Source: Cloacibacillus evryensis DSM 19522
GTDB lineage: Bacteria > Synergistota > Synergistia > Synergistales > Synergistaceae
Length of the DNA stretch: 64,000 bases
Reading direction: 5' to 3'
NCBI RefSeq assembly: GCF_000585335.1
Contig: NZ_KK073872.1
Coordinates: forward strand, 130,001 to 194,000
The number at the start of each line of letters is the position of its first letter. The stretch's first letter is position 1. Below, piece after piece: positions 53,902 through 62,077 of this stretch. Both the position numbers and the translations under genes were made by a program. The notes beneath the pieces are model-generated. The model searched no databases and was not told the origin of the DNA. It worked only from the letters and a program-made list of their open reading frames with translations.

Positions 53902-54762
53902 ATGAGACGCACGATGCTCTACCTCCCCGGCAACAACCCCAACATGCTCACGCGCGGCTACCTCTTCGGCTCGGACGGAGTAGTCCTCGACCTCGAAGAC
54001 GCCGTCGCGATGGTCGAAAAAGACACCGCGAGGATACTGGTCAGCAAATACCTCAAACAGGGCGAATTCGGCAGCTGCTACGTCTCCGTCCGCATCAACG
54101 GAGTAGACACCGAATACTGGAAAGACGACCTCGCGGCCATCGTCCCCAACAAACGCCTCGACGGCATCCGCGTCCCCAAAGTCGAAGACGCCGGCACCGT
54201 CAAAATAATAGACGAAGAACTCTCCCGTCTCGAAGAAAAAAACGGACTTCCCGTCGGTAAACTCACCCTCCACTGCCTCCTCGAAACCGCGCACGGCATC
54301 TGGAACGCCTATGAAATAGCCAAAGCCTCGCCGCGCATAGAGGCCATCATCCCCGGAGGAGAAGACCTCAGAGCCGACCTCAAAACCAACCGTTCAGACG
54401 ACAGCACCGAACTCGAATGGGCCAGAAGAATGCTCGTCTTCGCGGCGCGCGCGGCGGGAGTAGAACCTCTGGACACCGTATTCCCGCGCATCACAGACGA
54501 CGAAGGACTGCGCAAAGAGACAGAATTCATCAAACAGCTTGGCTTCTCGGGCAAATCCATCATCCACCCCAACCAGATAAAAATCATCCACGACATCTTC
54601 ACCCCCACCGAAGCCGAAATAGCCAAAGCGCAGAAAATAATCGCCGCCGCCAAAGAAGCGGCAGAACGCGGGCAGGGAGCCGTCACCGTAGACGGTAAAA
54701 TGGTAGACATCCCCGTAGTCAAAAGAGCGGAATACACACTCGTCCGCGCCGGCCTGGCATAA
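53902..54762 (+). CDS. citE: Citrate/citramalate lyase beta subunit
   Basis: The 286-residue protein matches CitE: RTMLYLPGNNPNML, DGVVLDLEDAV, VSVRINGVDTEYWKDDL, LLETAHGIWNAYEIA, IPGGEDLRADL and GFSGKSIIHPNQI. It cleaves the acyl-ACP intermediate to acetyl-ACP plus an oxo acid. With methylaspartate ammonia-lyase and a mesaconase candidate nearby, (S)-citramalate to acetate plus pyruvate is the expected reaction; citrate to acetate plus oxaloacetate is the alternative. It starts one base after the citD stop. Confidence 0.9.
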   Translation: MRRTMLYLPGNNPNMLTRGYLFGSDGVVLDLEDAVAMVEKDTARILVSKYLKQGEFGSCYVSVRINGVDTEYWKDDLAAIVPNKRLDGIRVPKVEDAGTVKIIDEELSRLEEKNGLPVGKLTLHCLLETAHGIWNAYEIAKASPRIEAIIPGGEDLRADLKTNRSDDSTELEWARRMLVFAARAAGVEPLDTVFPRITDDEGLRKETEFIKQLGFSGKSIIHPNQIKIIHDIFTPTEAEIAKAQKIIAAAKEAAERGQGAVTVDGKMVDIPVVKRAEYTLVRAGLA

Positions 54763-54787
54763 ACGGCCCAACAAGAGGTGAACTGAA

Positions 54788-56336
54788 ATGACAATCAACG
54801 CAGTAAAACGGGAAATCCCCGACTACATAGAAGGCTACGGCAAAGTAAAACACTACCAGGGAGCCTTCGCGAAAAAGCCCGAAGGAAACATCGCGGGAGC
54901 CAAACTCAGGTGCTTCAACAGCGACAACACCGACAAAACAGTCAGCTCGATCAAAGAAGCCATCAGAGCCAGCGGCCTCAAAAGCGGCATGACCATCTCC
55001 TTCCACCACCACCTTAGAAACGGAGACTACGTCGTCAACATGGTCCTCGACGCCTGCGCCGAAATGGGCATCAAAGAGCTGACCCTATTCCCGACCGCCC
55101 TCTTCGGAGTCCACAAAAAAGTCATCGACCACATAAAAAGCGGAGTAGTGACAAAAATCATGGGCTCCGTCAACGGCCCCATCGGCCAGCTCGTATCGGA
55201 AGGCGGCATGAGCGTCCCCGTCGTACTCAGAAGCCACGGAGGCCGTCCCCGCGCGGTAATGGCGAGAGACGTCCACATAGACGTCGCCTTCATCGGCGCC
55301 CCCACGGTCGACAAATACGGCAACATCTGCGGCACCTTGGGCAAATCCGCCTGCGGCTCCCTCGGCTACGCCTACACAGACGCCGACTACGCCGACAAAG
55401 TCGTAGTAATAACCGACAACCTCGTCCAATACCCGGCCGCCCCCGTCTCCATCCCCCAGACCAAAGCCGACCTCGTAGTAGAAGTCCCCTCCATAGGAGA
55501 CCCGGCGGGAATCGTCTCCGGCACCACCAAAGTCACCAGAGACCCCCTTGCGGCTCCTCATCTCCAGCTACGCCTCCAAACTCATAGAAGCCAGCCCCTA
55601 CTTCAAAGAAGGCATATCATTCCAGACCGGAGCCGGAGGAATCCCCCTGGCAGTGACCGCCTTCATGAAAGAAGCCATGATCAAAAAAGGCATCAAAGGC
55701 AGCTTCGGCCTTGGAGGAATCACCGGCTACTTCGTCGAACTCCTCAAAGAGGGGTTAGTGGACAAACTCATGGACGTCCAGTCATTCGACCTCGACGCCG
55801 TCAGATCCATCAGAGAAAACCCCAACCACATAGAAATCTCGGCCGACTGGTACGCCAACCCGTGGAACTGCGGGGCGGCGGTAAACATGCTTGACGTCGT
55901 GATACTGGGGGCGACCGAAGTAGACACCGACTTCAACGCCAACGTCAACACCGAAGCCGACGGAGCGCTGCTCCACGGCACCGGAGGGCATCAGGACACC
56001 GCGGCGGGAGCCAAACTGACGATCATAGCGCAGCCGTTGCTAAGAGGCAGAATCCCCTGCGTGACAGACAAAGTCTACAACGTCACCACGCCGGGAGAAG
56101 TGATAGACGCCATAGTCACCGAATACGGAGTGACGATCAACCCCAAGAGAAAAGACCTCTTAGAGGCAGTCTCCGGTCTCAAAGGACTTCCCGTCATCAG
56201 CATGGAAGAACTCGAAGCGCGAGCGAAAAAAATGTCCGGCCCGACCGACCCCGTGGCGACCACAGACAGAATAATCGGAGTAGTCGAGTGGAGGGACGGC
56301 ACCGTTATCGACGTCGTCAGACAGCTGAAAAAATAA
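54788..56336 (+). pseudogene. citF: Citrate/citramalate lyase alpha subunit, frameshifted
   Basis: The reading frame from 54788 matches CitF to GIVSGTTKVTRDP, then runs out of homology. The rest of CitF (LLISSYASKLIEASPYFKEG, SFQTGAGG and on to the stop at 56336) continues in the +1 frame from 55548. The break falls in a run of five C (55543-55547); four C would give one open frame of about 515 residues, normal for CitF. The alpha subunit swaps acetyl-ACP for citryl- or citramalyl-ACP. So this is a recent mutation, a sequence error, or an expressed +1 frameshift. Everything else in the gene looks intact. Confidence 0.85.
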
Positions 56337-56454
56337 AATAGTTACGGTAAAAAGTGATTATACACAGTATTTTTATACGATATATACTCACTTACAGAAA
56401 ATTATTATTCCAAAATACTATATTTTTAATAATACTTAATATTTAAAAAACTAA

Positions 56455-56485
56455 TTGACAATGTTATGAAAGAGAGTATTATAAT
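56455..56485 (+). promoter_or_regulatory. Promoter of island unit 2 (transporter)
   Basis: TTGACA (56455-56460) is followed by TATTAT (56477-56482, 16-base spacing) and by an overlapping TATAAT (56480-56485, 19-base spacing). The region 56337-56500 is very AT-rich and has no gene. Confidence 0.65.
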
Positions 56486-56500
56486 ATTTATCCATATTAA

Positions 56501-56525
56501 AGATATTATATCCATAATATGGATA
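56501..56525 (+). promoter_or_regulatory. Inverted-repeat operator, island unit 2
   Basis: TATCCA and TGGATA form an inverted repeat around five bases (56509-56525). The 25 bases match 36740-36764 with a single difference. It lies about 16 bases after the -10, as at unit 1, suggesting control by the same regulator. An in-frame ATG at 56519 lies inside this site and is not used as the start. Confidence 0.75.
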
Positions 56526-56554
56526 AAAGAAAAAACAGGAGGTTTTTCTTTGTC

Positions 56555-57541
56555 ATGAAAAAGCTAGTGGTGTTAAGTATTCTTGTTTTGTCATTACTCA
56601 TCAATGTGTTTGCTGTGCCAAGTCGGCTCAGTGCGGCGGAATGGCCTCAGAGTAAAGTCACATTGCTTATCCCGTTCAAGGCAGGCGGTTCTTCTGATTC
56701 TATGGGACGCGGCCTTGCAAAATATTGGGAGAAATATCTTGGCGTGCCTATCGTGATAGATAATAGAGACGGAGCGTCAAGCCAGGTGGGTACCACTATA
56801 TATTCAAGGCTCCCGGCCGATGGTAATACAATATACTTAGGCTGCCAGGTCTATTTCAGTTCTAATATCATTACGCATAATGCCAAGTACAAATTTGATC
56901 AATTTGATGTCCTCAATATTCAGCAGGAAGATGCGATAGAGATCGTTGTGTTGAATAATTCGCAGTATAAAGATGCGAAATCTCTTTTTAAAGCGATAAA
57001 GGAGAAGCCGGGGACATTAAAGTGCGGGTATATTGCAGGAGGCCCTCAAAATATAGCGGCCTCGATCCTGAGGAAAGAACATGGTTTGGATTTTAAGTCT
57101 GTCACATATGACAATGGCAATGCTTTGAGAACTGCTTTGCTCGGCGAACATCTGGATTTCATGATTGGAAATTCAAGCGGAGATATTTCTGTTGCAGGAA
57201 AGGCGAAGGTTTTGGTAATACTGGGTGTTAAAAGAAGCGGGCTCTTCCCTGGCGCGCCTACGTTTTCTGAAGTATTTGAAGGCAAGCAGTTCCCCGCTCT
57301 ATCTATGAGCACGTTTGTCGCTGTACATTCAGATCTGAAAAAAAAATATCCCGAAAGATATAAAAAATTACTTGATACTTACCAGCAGGCTTTGAAGGAT
57401 CCTGATTATAAAAAGTTCCTTGTCGATTCAAAACAGGATCCGATCAATCAATATATCGGGCCTGAAAAGAGTAAAACTGTGAACAAAGCCATACATGAAT
57501 TAGTGGAAAAATACAAGGACGAACTTGTAGTAAAACATTAA
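56555..57541 (+). CDS. tctC: Tripartite tricarboxylate transporter substrate-binding protein
   Basis: The 328-residue protein has a signal peptide (MKKLVVLSILVLSLLINVFAVPSR, cleavage near SAA) and the TctC fold: KVTLLIPFKAGGSSDSMGRGLAKYWEKYLGVPIVIDNRDGASSQVG and SRLPADGNTIYL. It binds a carboxylate outside the membrane for the TctAB permease encoded next. AGGAGG lies 12 bases before the ATG at 56555, a little far. Genes 56555-60674 are more AT-rich than the rest of the island, a sign of separate acquisition. Confidence 0.88.
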   Translation: MKKLVVLSILVLSLLINVFAVPSRLSAAEWPQSKVTLLIPFKAGGSSDSMGRGLAKYWEKYLGVPIVIDNRDGASSQVGTTIYSRLPADGNTIYLGCQVYFSSNIITHNAKYKFDQFDVLNIQQEDAIEIVVLNNSQYKDAKSLFKAIKEKPGTLKCGYIAGGPQNIAASILRKEHGLDFKSVTYDNGNALRTALLGEHLDFMIGNSSGDISVAGKAKVLVILGVKRSGLFPGAPTFSEVFEGKQFPALSMSTFVAVHSDLKKKYPERYKKLLDTYQQALKDPDYKKFLVDSKQDPINQYIGPEKSKTVNKAIHELVEKYKDELVVKH

Positions 57542-57552
57542 TGCCTGTGTTC

Positions 57553-57605
57553 GGGGCTGAAATCTATGAAATATTTTAATATAAGCTTCAGCCCCTTGTT
57601 ATTTT
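57553..57605 (+). repeat. Stem-loop/attenuator after tctC
   Basis: GGGGCTGAA and TTCAGCCCC pair perfectly around a 25-base AT loop and are followed by TTGTTATTTT. It probably ends some transcripts after tctC, so more binding protein than permease is made. Confidence 0.65.
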
Positions 57606-57626
57606 ATAATTTTGGAGGATTTAAGG

Positions 57627-58094
57627 ATGTACAGATTCATAGCTCCGCTTTTTGTGCCAAGCGTTGTCCTTGCTCTGTCTGCCGCATATTATATGGAAAG
57701 CGTAAACGTTGATCCAATCGATAAAATCTTGATAAAACCAGTATGTCTGTCGATTTTAGCTTTCTATTTGTATTTTATAGCAGTTGAATATGTCCGTTAT
57801 AAAAAAAGGTTCCAGGTTCCCTGCAAGGAGGGCGGCGCTGATTGTCATACTAAGATAAAAATACCTTATAAAGAGATGCTGATTATTGGTATGACTGCCC
57901 TTTATGTATGGATTATCCAGTACCTTGGATTTGTAGTCACAAGTATTTTTTTCATGGCGGCAATGCTTTATATCCTCAATGTGCGCAAACTTTGGGTAGT
58001 TTGTTGTTTTTCTGTCGCCAGTTCCGCCATTTTATATATTGCATTTAAGGTTGTTCTCATGGTGCCACTTCCCGGTGGCATCTTAGGTTTTTAG
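57627..58094 (+). CDS. tctB: Tripartite tricarboxylate transporter small membrane subunit
   Basis: The 155-residue protein has four hydrophobic segments (FIAPLFVPSVVLALSAAYY, ILAFYLYFIAVEY, MLIIGMTALYVWIIQYLGF, VASSAILYIAFKVVLMVPLP), matching TctB. GGAGG is eight bases before the ATG at 57627. It sits between tctC and tctA as usual. Confidence 0.85.
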   Translation: MYRFIAPLFVPSVVLALSAAYYMESVNVDPIDKILIKPVCLSILAFYLYFIAVEYVRYKKRFQVPCKEGGADCHTKIKIPYKEMLIIGMTALYVWIIQYLGFVVTSIFFMAAMLYILNVRKLWVVCCFSVASSAILYIAFKVVLMVPLPGGILGF

Positions 58095-58113
58095 TATAAG
58101 GAGGCAATGAAAA

Positions 58114-59607
58114 ATGGACTATACTCCTTTCGTTGAAGGTTTTGCTGTCATACTTGCTCCAAAATACATAATGTATATGTTCTCCGGCGTGTTTTTCGGC
58201 CTGATACTCGGTGCGTTGCCGGGACTGACCGGTACGCTCGGCATAGCGCTGATGCTGCCGTTTACATATTCGATGTCCCCTCTGACCGCGCTTGTTTTTT
58301 TGTTGTCTATCTATTCAGGAGGTCTATTTGGCGGAGCGATAACCGCTATTATGATCAACACTCCAGGTTCTCCGGCAAACATTGCTACGATGTTGGATGG
58401 ATATCCAATGATGAAAAAAGGTATGGCCAGTGAAGCGTTGGGACTGGCACTGACAAGTTCCGTGATTGGCGGTATCATCGGATGTATATTCCTTCTGTTG
58501 ATCACCGAACCTCTTGCGACATTGTCTTTAAAATTTGGCCCAGCGGAGATGTTTATGGTGGCGATATTTGGCCTGTCCGTCGTCGGTAGCCTTGGCAATG
58601 ACCCGCTAAAAGGAATATTCAGCGGTCTGTTCGGAATACTTTTAGGTACTATAGGAATGAACGCCAATGGTATAGAGCGGGGCACGTTCGGAGTCCTCTA
58701 TCTCTTGGATGGAATACCTCTAATTCCGTGTCTTATTGGGTTTTTGTCACTTCCTGAAATTTTATCGCTTATCAGCCAACAGTATGTCGTGAGTGGTAAA
58801 ATATCAAACCCCAGCCTATTAAAGATACTCTCTGCCTGGAAAGAAATAATGAAAAGGCCTGTGCAGGTTATATCTACCTCCGTGCTTGGTGTTATCGTAG
58901 GAATTATGCCGGCGGCCGGCGCAACTGTCGCCAGTTTGCTTTCATATAACCAGAGCAAGCAATTATCCAAGAGAAGGAACCTGTTTGGTACCGGCATACC
59001 GGAAGGTATCATTGCCAGTGAAACGGCAAATAACGCTTCGGAGGGCGGAGCGATGTCTACGATGCTTGTCCTTGGAATACCGGGCAGCGCCTCTACCGCA
59101 ATGCTGCTGGGAGCGCTGATGCTTCAGGGGTGGGTTCCTGGTCCAAGCCTGTTTATAGATCATCGTGACATAATCTATGCTTCGATCTCATCCTTATTCC
59201 TTCAGCAATTCGTAATGTATATAGTAGGGTTGTTGCTGTGCCTGTGCGCGGCATATGTGTTGAAGGTGCCTGTTCGTTATCTTATCCCATGCGTTTTGAT
59301 GTTTATGGTACTCGGAGCATTCGCAAATAGAAACGCTTTTTTTGACGCCGGTCTTATGCTGGTGTTCGGAGTGCTCGGCTATATCATGAAGGCGAATGAT
59401 TTCCCTGTCATGCCGACAGTTCTGGGAATAATACTTGGGCCGATAGCGGATCGTGAGCTGCTTCGCACTGTACAGATGTATTCCGGAAATTATTTTGCCG
59501 CATTCCAAAAACCGATAGTGCTGGTTTTACTGTTTATAAGCATTGCCAGCATTGTTGTCCCAATGATATTGAAGCATCGTGATGATAGGCAAGGTATGAT
59601 ATCATGA
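58114..59607 (+). CDS. tctA: Tripartite tricarboxylate transporter large permease
   Basis: The 497-residue protein has about twelve membrane segments and the TctA marks GLILGALPGLTGTLGIALMLPFTY, SIYSGGLFGGAITAIMINTPGSPANIATMLDGYPMMKKG, IVGIMPAAGATVASLLSYNQSK and ETANNASEGGAMSTMLVLGIPGSASTAMLLGAL. It carries the carboxylate across the membrane with cation cotransport. AAGGAGG lies upstream. Its stop overlaps the next start codon as ATGA. Confidence 0.93.
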   Translation: MDYTPFVEGFAVILAPKYIMYMFSGVFFGLILGALPGLTGTLGIALMLPFTYSMSPLTALVFLLSIYSGGLFGGAITAIMINTPGSPANIATMLDGYPMMKKGMASEALGLALTSSVIGGIIGCIFLLLITEPLATLSLKFGPAEMFMVAIFGLSVVGSLGNDPLKGIFSGLFGILLGTIGMNANGIERGTFGVLYLLDGIPLIPCLIGFLSLPEILSLISQQYVVSGKISNPSLLKILSAWKEIMKRPVQVISTSVLGVIVGIMPAAGATVASLLSYNQSKQLSKRRNLFGTGIPEGIIASETANNASEGGAMSTMLVLGIPGSASTAMLLGALMLQGWVPGPSLFIDHRDIIYASISSLFLQQFVMYIVGLLLCLCAAYVLKVPVRYLIPCVLMFMVLGAFANRNAFFDAGLMLVFGVLGYIMKANDFPVMPTVLGIILGPIADRELLRTVQMYSGNYFAAFQKPIVLVLLFISIASIVVPMILKHRDDRQGMIS

Positions 59608-60674
59608 CATCAAAGCCAGACTACACGATGGTAAAAAGTGATTTCAGAAGTGATACAAGTACGCGCCCGACTCAGTCGATGCTGCAGGCGATGTTGCTTG
59701 CCGAGTGTGGAAATGAGGGTTACGGCGACGATCCGACGCTCAATGAGTTGGAGCGGCGTGCTTCAGTGCTTTTTGGCAAGGATGCTGCTCTTTTTATGCC
59801 ATCCGGAACGATGGCAAACCTTGTTGCGGTAATGAGCCATATCAACAGGGGTAATGAAGTCATTTTGGAGGCGGACTCTCATATTATTACCAACGAGTGC
59901 GGTGGTCTTTGCGTCGTCGCAGGCGCAATTCCGAGGATATTACCCGGAGAAAAAGGCGTAATGGATTTAAATAAGGTGGAAGGTTTAATAAGGAAACAGT
60001 CTTTTAAAACTCCATCAACCGGACTGATCTGTATAGAAAACACCCATAATAAGAGTTCCGGAAGTGTTCTGCCGATGAAATATATAACAGATATCAGCGC
60101 TTTGGCGCACGAGCATGATGTCCCGGTACATATGGATGGTGCCAGGATTTTTAATGCATCTGTCGCTTCATCCACGCCAGTCAAAGAGATCGCCGCTCCT
60201 GTTGATTCTGTGACATTTTGCCTTTCAAAAGGCCTATGCTGCCCTGCCGGTGCCATGCTCCTGGGAAGAAAAGCTTTTATTGACGAAGCAAGGCGCAATA
60301 AAAAAATGTTAGGGGGAATAATGAGGCAGACAGGAATCCTTGCCGCTGCCGGGCTGATAGCGCTTGACGAGACAGTTGAACGTTTACAGGATGACCATAA
60401 TAATGCAAAACTTCTTGCTCTGAAGCTCGCTGAAATAAATGACATTTTCATAGATATAAATAGTGTTCAGAGTAATATGGTTTACTTCAAAATAAATGTT
60501 TCGGAGAGTAAGTGCCTTAATATCATTCAGTATTTAAAGAATAACGGGGTGCTTGTCGATTATAAAGGAGGGGGAAGTGTGCGTATGGTTACTCATAAAG
60601 ATATATCGGAGCAGGATATCAATAAGGCGATAAGGCAAATAATATCAGCTATCAATACAATCCATGCCATGTAA
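59604..60674 (+). CDS. Threonine aldolase family PLP enzyme
   Basis: The 356-residue enzyme matches low-specificity L-threonine aldolases: FRSDTSTRPTQSMLQAM, EGYGDDPTLNELERRASVLFGKDAALFMPSGTMANLVAVM, VPVHMDGARIFNASVA and the PLP Lys in TFCLSKGLCCPAGAML. These cleave 3-hydroxy amino acids to glycine and an aldehyde or oxo acid. The start overlaps the tctA stop by four bases, so it is coupled to the transporter, and its substrate may be what the transporter brings in. Link to the heterocycle pathway is by shared operator only. Confidence 0.88.
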   Translation: MTSKPDYTMVKSDFRSDTSTRPTQSMLQAMLLAECGNEGYGDDPTLNELERRASVLFGKDAALFMPSGTMANLVAVMSHINRGNEVILEADSHIITNECGGLCVVAGAIPRILPGEKGVMDLNKVEGLIRKQSFKTPSTGLICIENTHNKSSGSVLPMKYITDISALAHEHDVPVHMDGARIFNASVASSTPVKEIAAPVDSVTFCLSKGLCCPAGAMLLGRKAFIDEARRNKKMLGGIMRQTGILAAAGLIALDETVERLQDDHNNAKLLALKLAEINDIFIDINSVQSNMVYFKINVSESKCLNIIQYLKNNGVLVDYKGGGSVRMVTHKDISEQDINKAIRQIISAINTIHAM

Positions 60675-61114
60675 AGAAAAGTAGCATTATAGCTGCCCTT
60701 GTTTTTGATGTGTCCTTGTCTGTGGGTATGCCGCGCGCATTATTGCCCGTAATCGTTAGTTTATCTTAAAACGGGTTGACGACGAGTATATAACGGAGGA
60801 CGGGGCCTCCTAATTCGTCGCAGTCTATTGTGTTCTGTGCGTTCTCTCTGGCCATAGTATACATTGTTCGCATGCGAGTCTTTGGTCATAACAGATAAGG
60901 AGTCTGTGTTTATTGTGTTGTGCGGCGTCAGTCAGTGCCGCTATCGGCGGTATTCGCGTATTATATTATAAAATAATGAAAGCCAGTGATAATCAGCCTC
61001 TATTCAATCAGGCTGTGCCAAACGGTGTGGTTTTTCTTCCTGTCTTATTGTGTGGTTATATTATAATTACCGTGAAGCTGGGGATACTATTCTGATTTGA
61101 AGGGGGGCGGCCGC
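60675..61114. other. Intergenic stretch without supported gene
   Basis: This AT-rich stretch lies between the threonine-aldolase-like gene and the MBL-fold gene. A 60-codon frame at 60913-61095 ends in a hydrophobic segment but has no ribosome-binding site and no recognised family. TATAAT at about 61059-61064 could serve the downstream gene, without a clear -35. I see no terminator or RNA gene. Confidence 0.5.
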
Positions 61115-61936
61115 ATGCTTGATCTTACCATCCTTACCGACAACAATACGATCATCGACCGGTATTATCTGGGGGAGCCGGGGCTCTCTTTTTGGCTTGA
61201 GTGCGGCGGTAAAAAATTTCTGTTTGACACGGGTTATTCCGATGTTTTTATCCGCAACGCGGCGCTGATGGGCATCGAGCTGACGCGGATGGACGGGCTT
61301 ATCTATTCTCACGGGCACAACGACCACACCTGGGGTACGCATTCGCTCGTCGCGCTCTTTGACCGCCTGGCGGTTGAGCGCCGGCCGCTGCTTGTCGCGC
61401 ACCCGCTGGCGTTTGAGAACAAGGTGCACGGACGGCTTACTATTGGGGTGATGATGGGGGCGGAGGCGCTGGGCAATTATTTTGAGCTTGCGCTTTCCGC
61501 CGAGCCGCGCGAGCTTGCGCCCCGGCTTTGGTGGCTGGGGGAGATACCGGCGGCGGTGACGCCGCGCCGCGCGGTGGGCAAGATAAAGGATTCCCGCGGC
61601 GAACGCGGCGATTATTGCCTTGACGACTCCGCGCTTGCCTACGCGGGCGAGGATGGGCTTGTGATCATCACCGGCTGCTCGCACTCCGGCATTTGCAATA
61701 TCATCGAACGGGCGCGTGATGTGACCGGGGAGCGCCGCGTCGCCGACGTCGTGGGAGGTTTTCACCTGCTCTCGTGTTCAGGCGGAGAGATGGCGGAGAT
61801 ATCAGCCTATATGAAGATGGTGGGTGTGACGCGGCTGCATCCCTGTCACTGTACGGACTTTGCCGCGAAGGCGGCGCTCGCGCGGGATTTTTCTGTCGCA
61901 GAAGGCGGAGTAGGGCTTCGGCTCAATTACAGATGA
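61115..61936 (+). CDS. MBL-fold metallo-hydrolase
   Basis: The 273-residue protein has a metallo-beta-lactamase fold: FLFDTGYSDVFIRNA, the metal site YSHGHNDHTWG (HxHxDH type), GCSHSGICNIIERA and the late metal ligands in VVGGFHLL and HPCHCTD. It resembles the group annotated as dihydropteroate-type or cyclic-phosphate hydrolases in anaerobes; the substrate is unknown. AAGGGGGG lies seven bases before the ATG at 61115; an in-frame TTG at 61097 overlaps that site. Confidence 0.85.
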   Translation: MLDLTILTDNNTIIDRYYLGEPGLSFWLECGGKKFLFDTGYSDVFIRNAALMGIELTRMDGLIYSHGHNDHTWGTHSLVALFDRLAVERRPLLVAHPLAFENKVHGRLTIGVMMGAEALGNYFELALSAEPRELAPRLWWLGEIPAAVTPRRAVGKIKDSRGERGDYCLDDSALAYAGEDGLVIITGCSHSGICNIIERARDVTGERRVADVVGGFHLLSCSGGEMAEISAYMKMVGVTRLHPCHCTDFAAKAALARDFSVAEGGVGLRLNYR

Positions 61937-62077
61937 CGCGCAGAGAATAAAAATGCGATACTGAGACTGGCGGCGGAGCCGGCCTCGGACGGATCAATAA
62001 TGACATAAGTCCCAGCCTCCCGGCCGTCGTATGGAATTTTCGCCATGCATTTTTTAGAACAAAAGAGGAACATACGA

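Noticed and set aside
60913-61095. 60-codon plus-strand frame with a hydrophobic end
   Set aside because: No ribosome-binding site, no family, low-complexity start.
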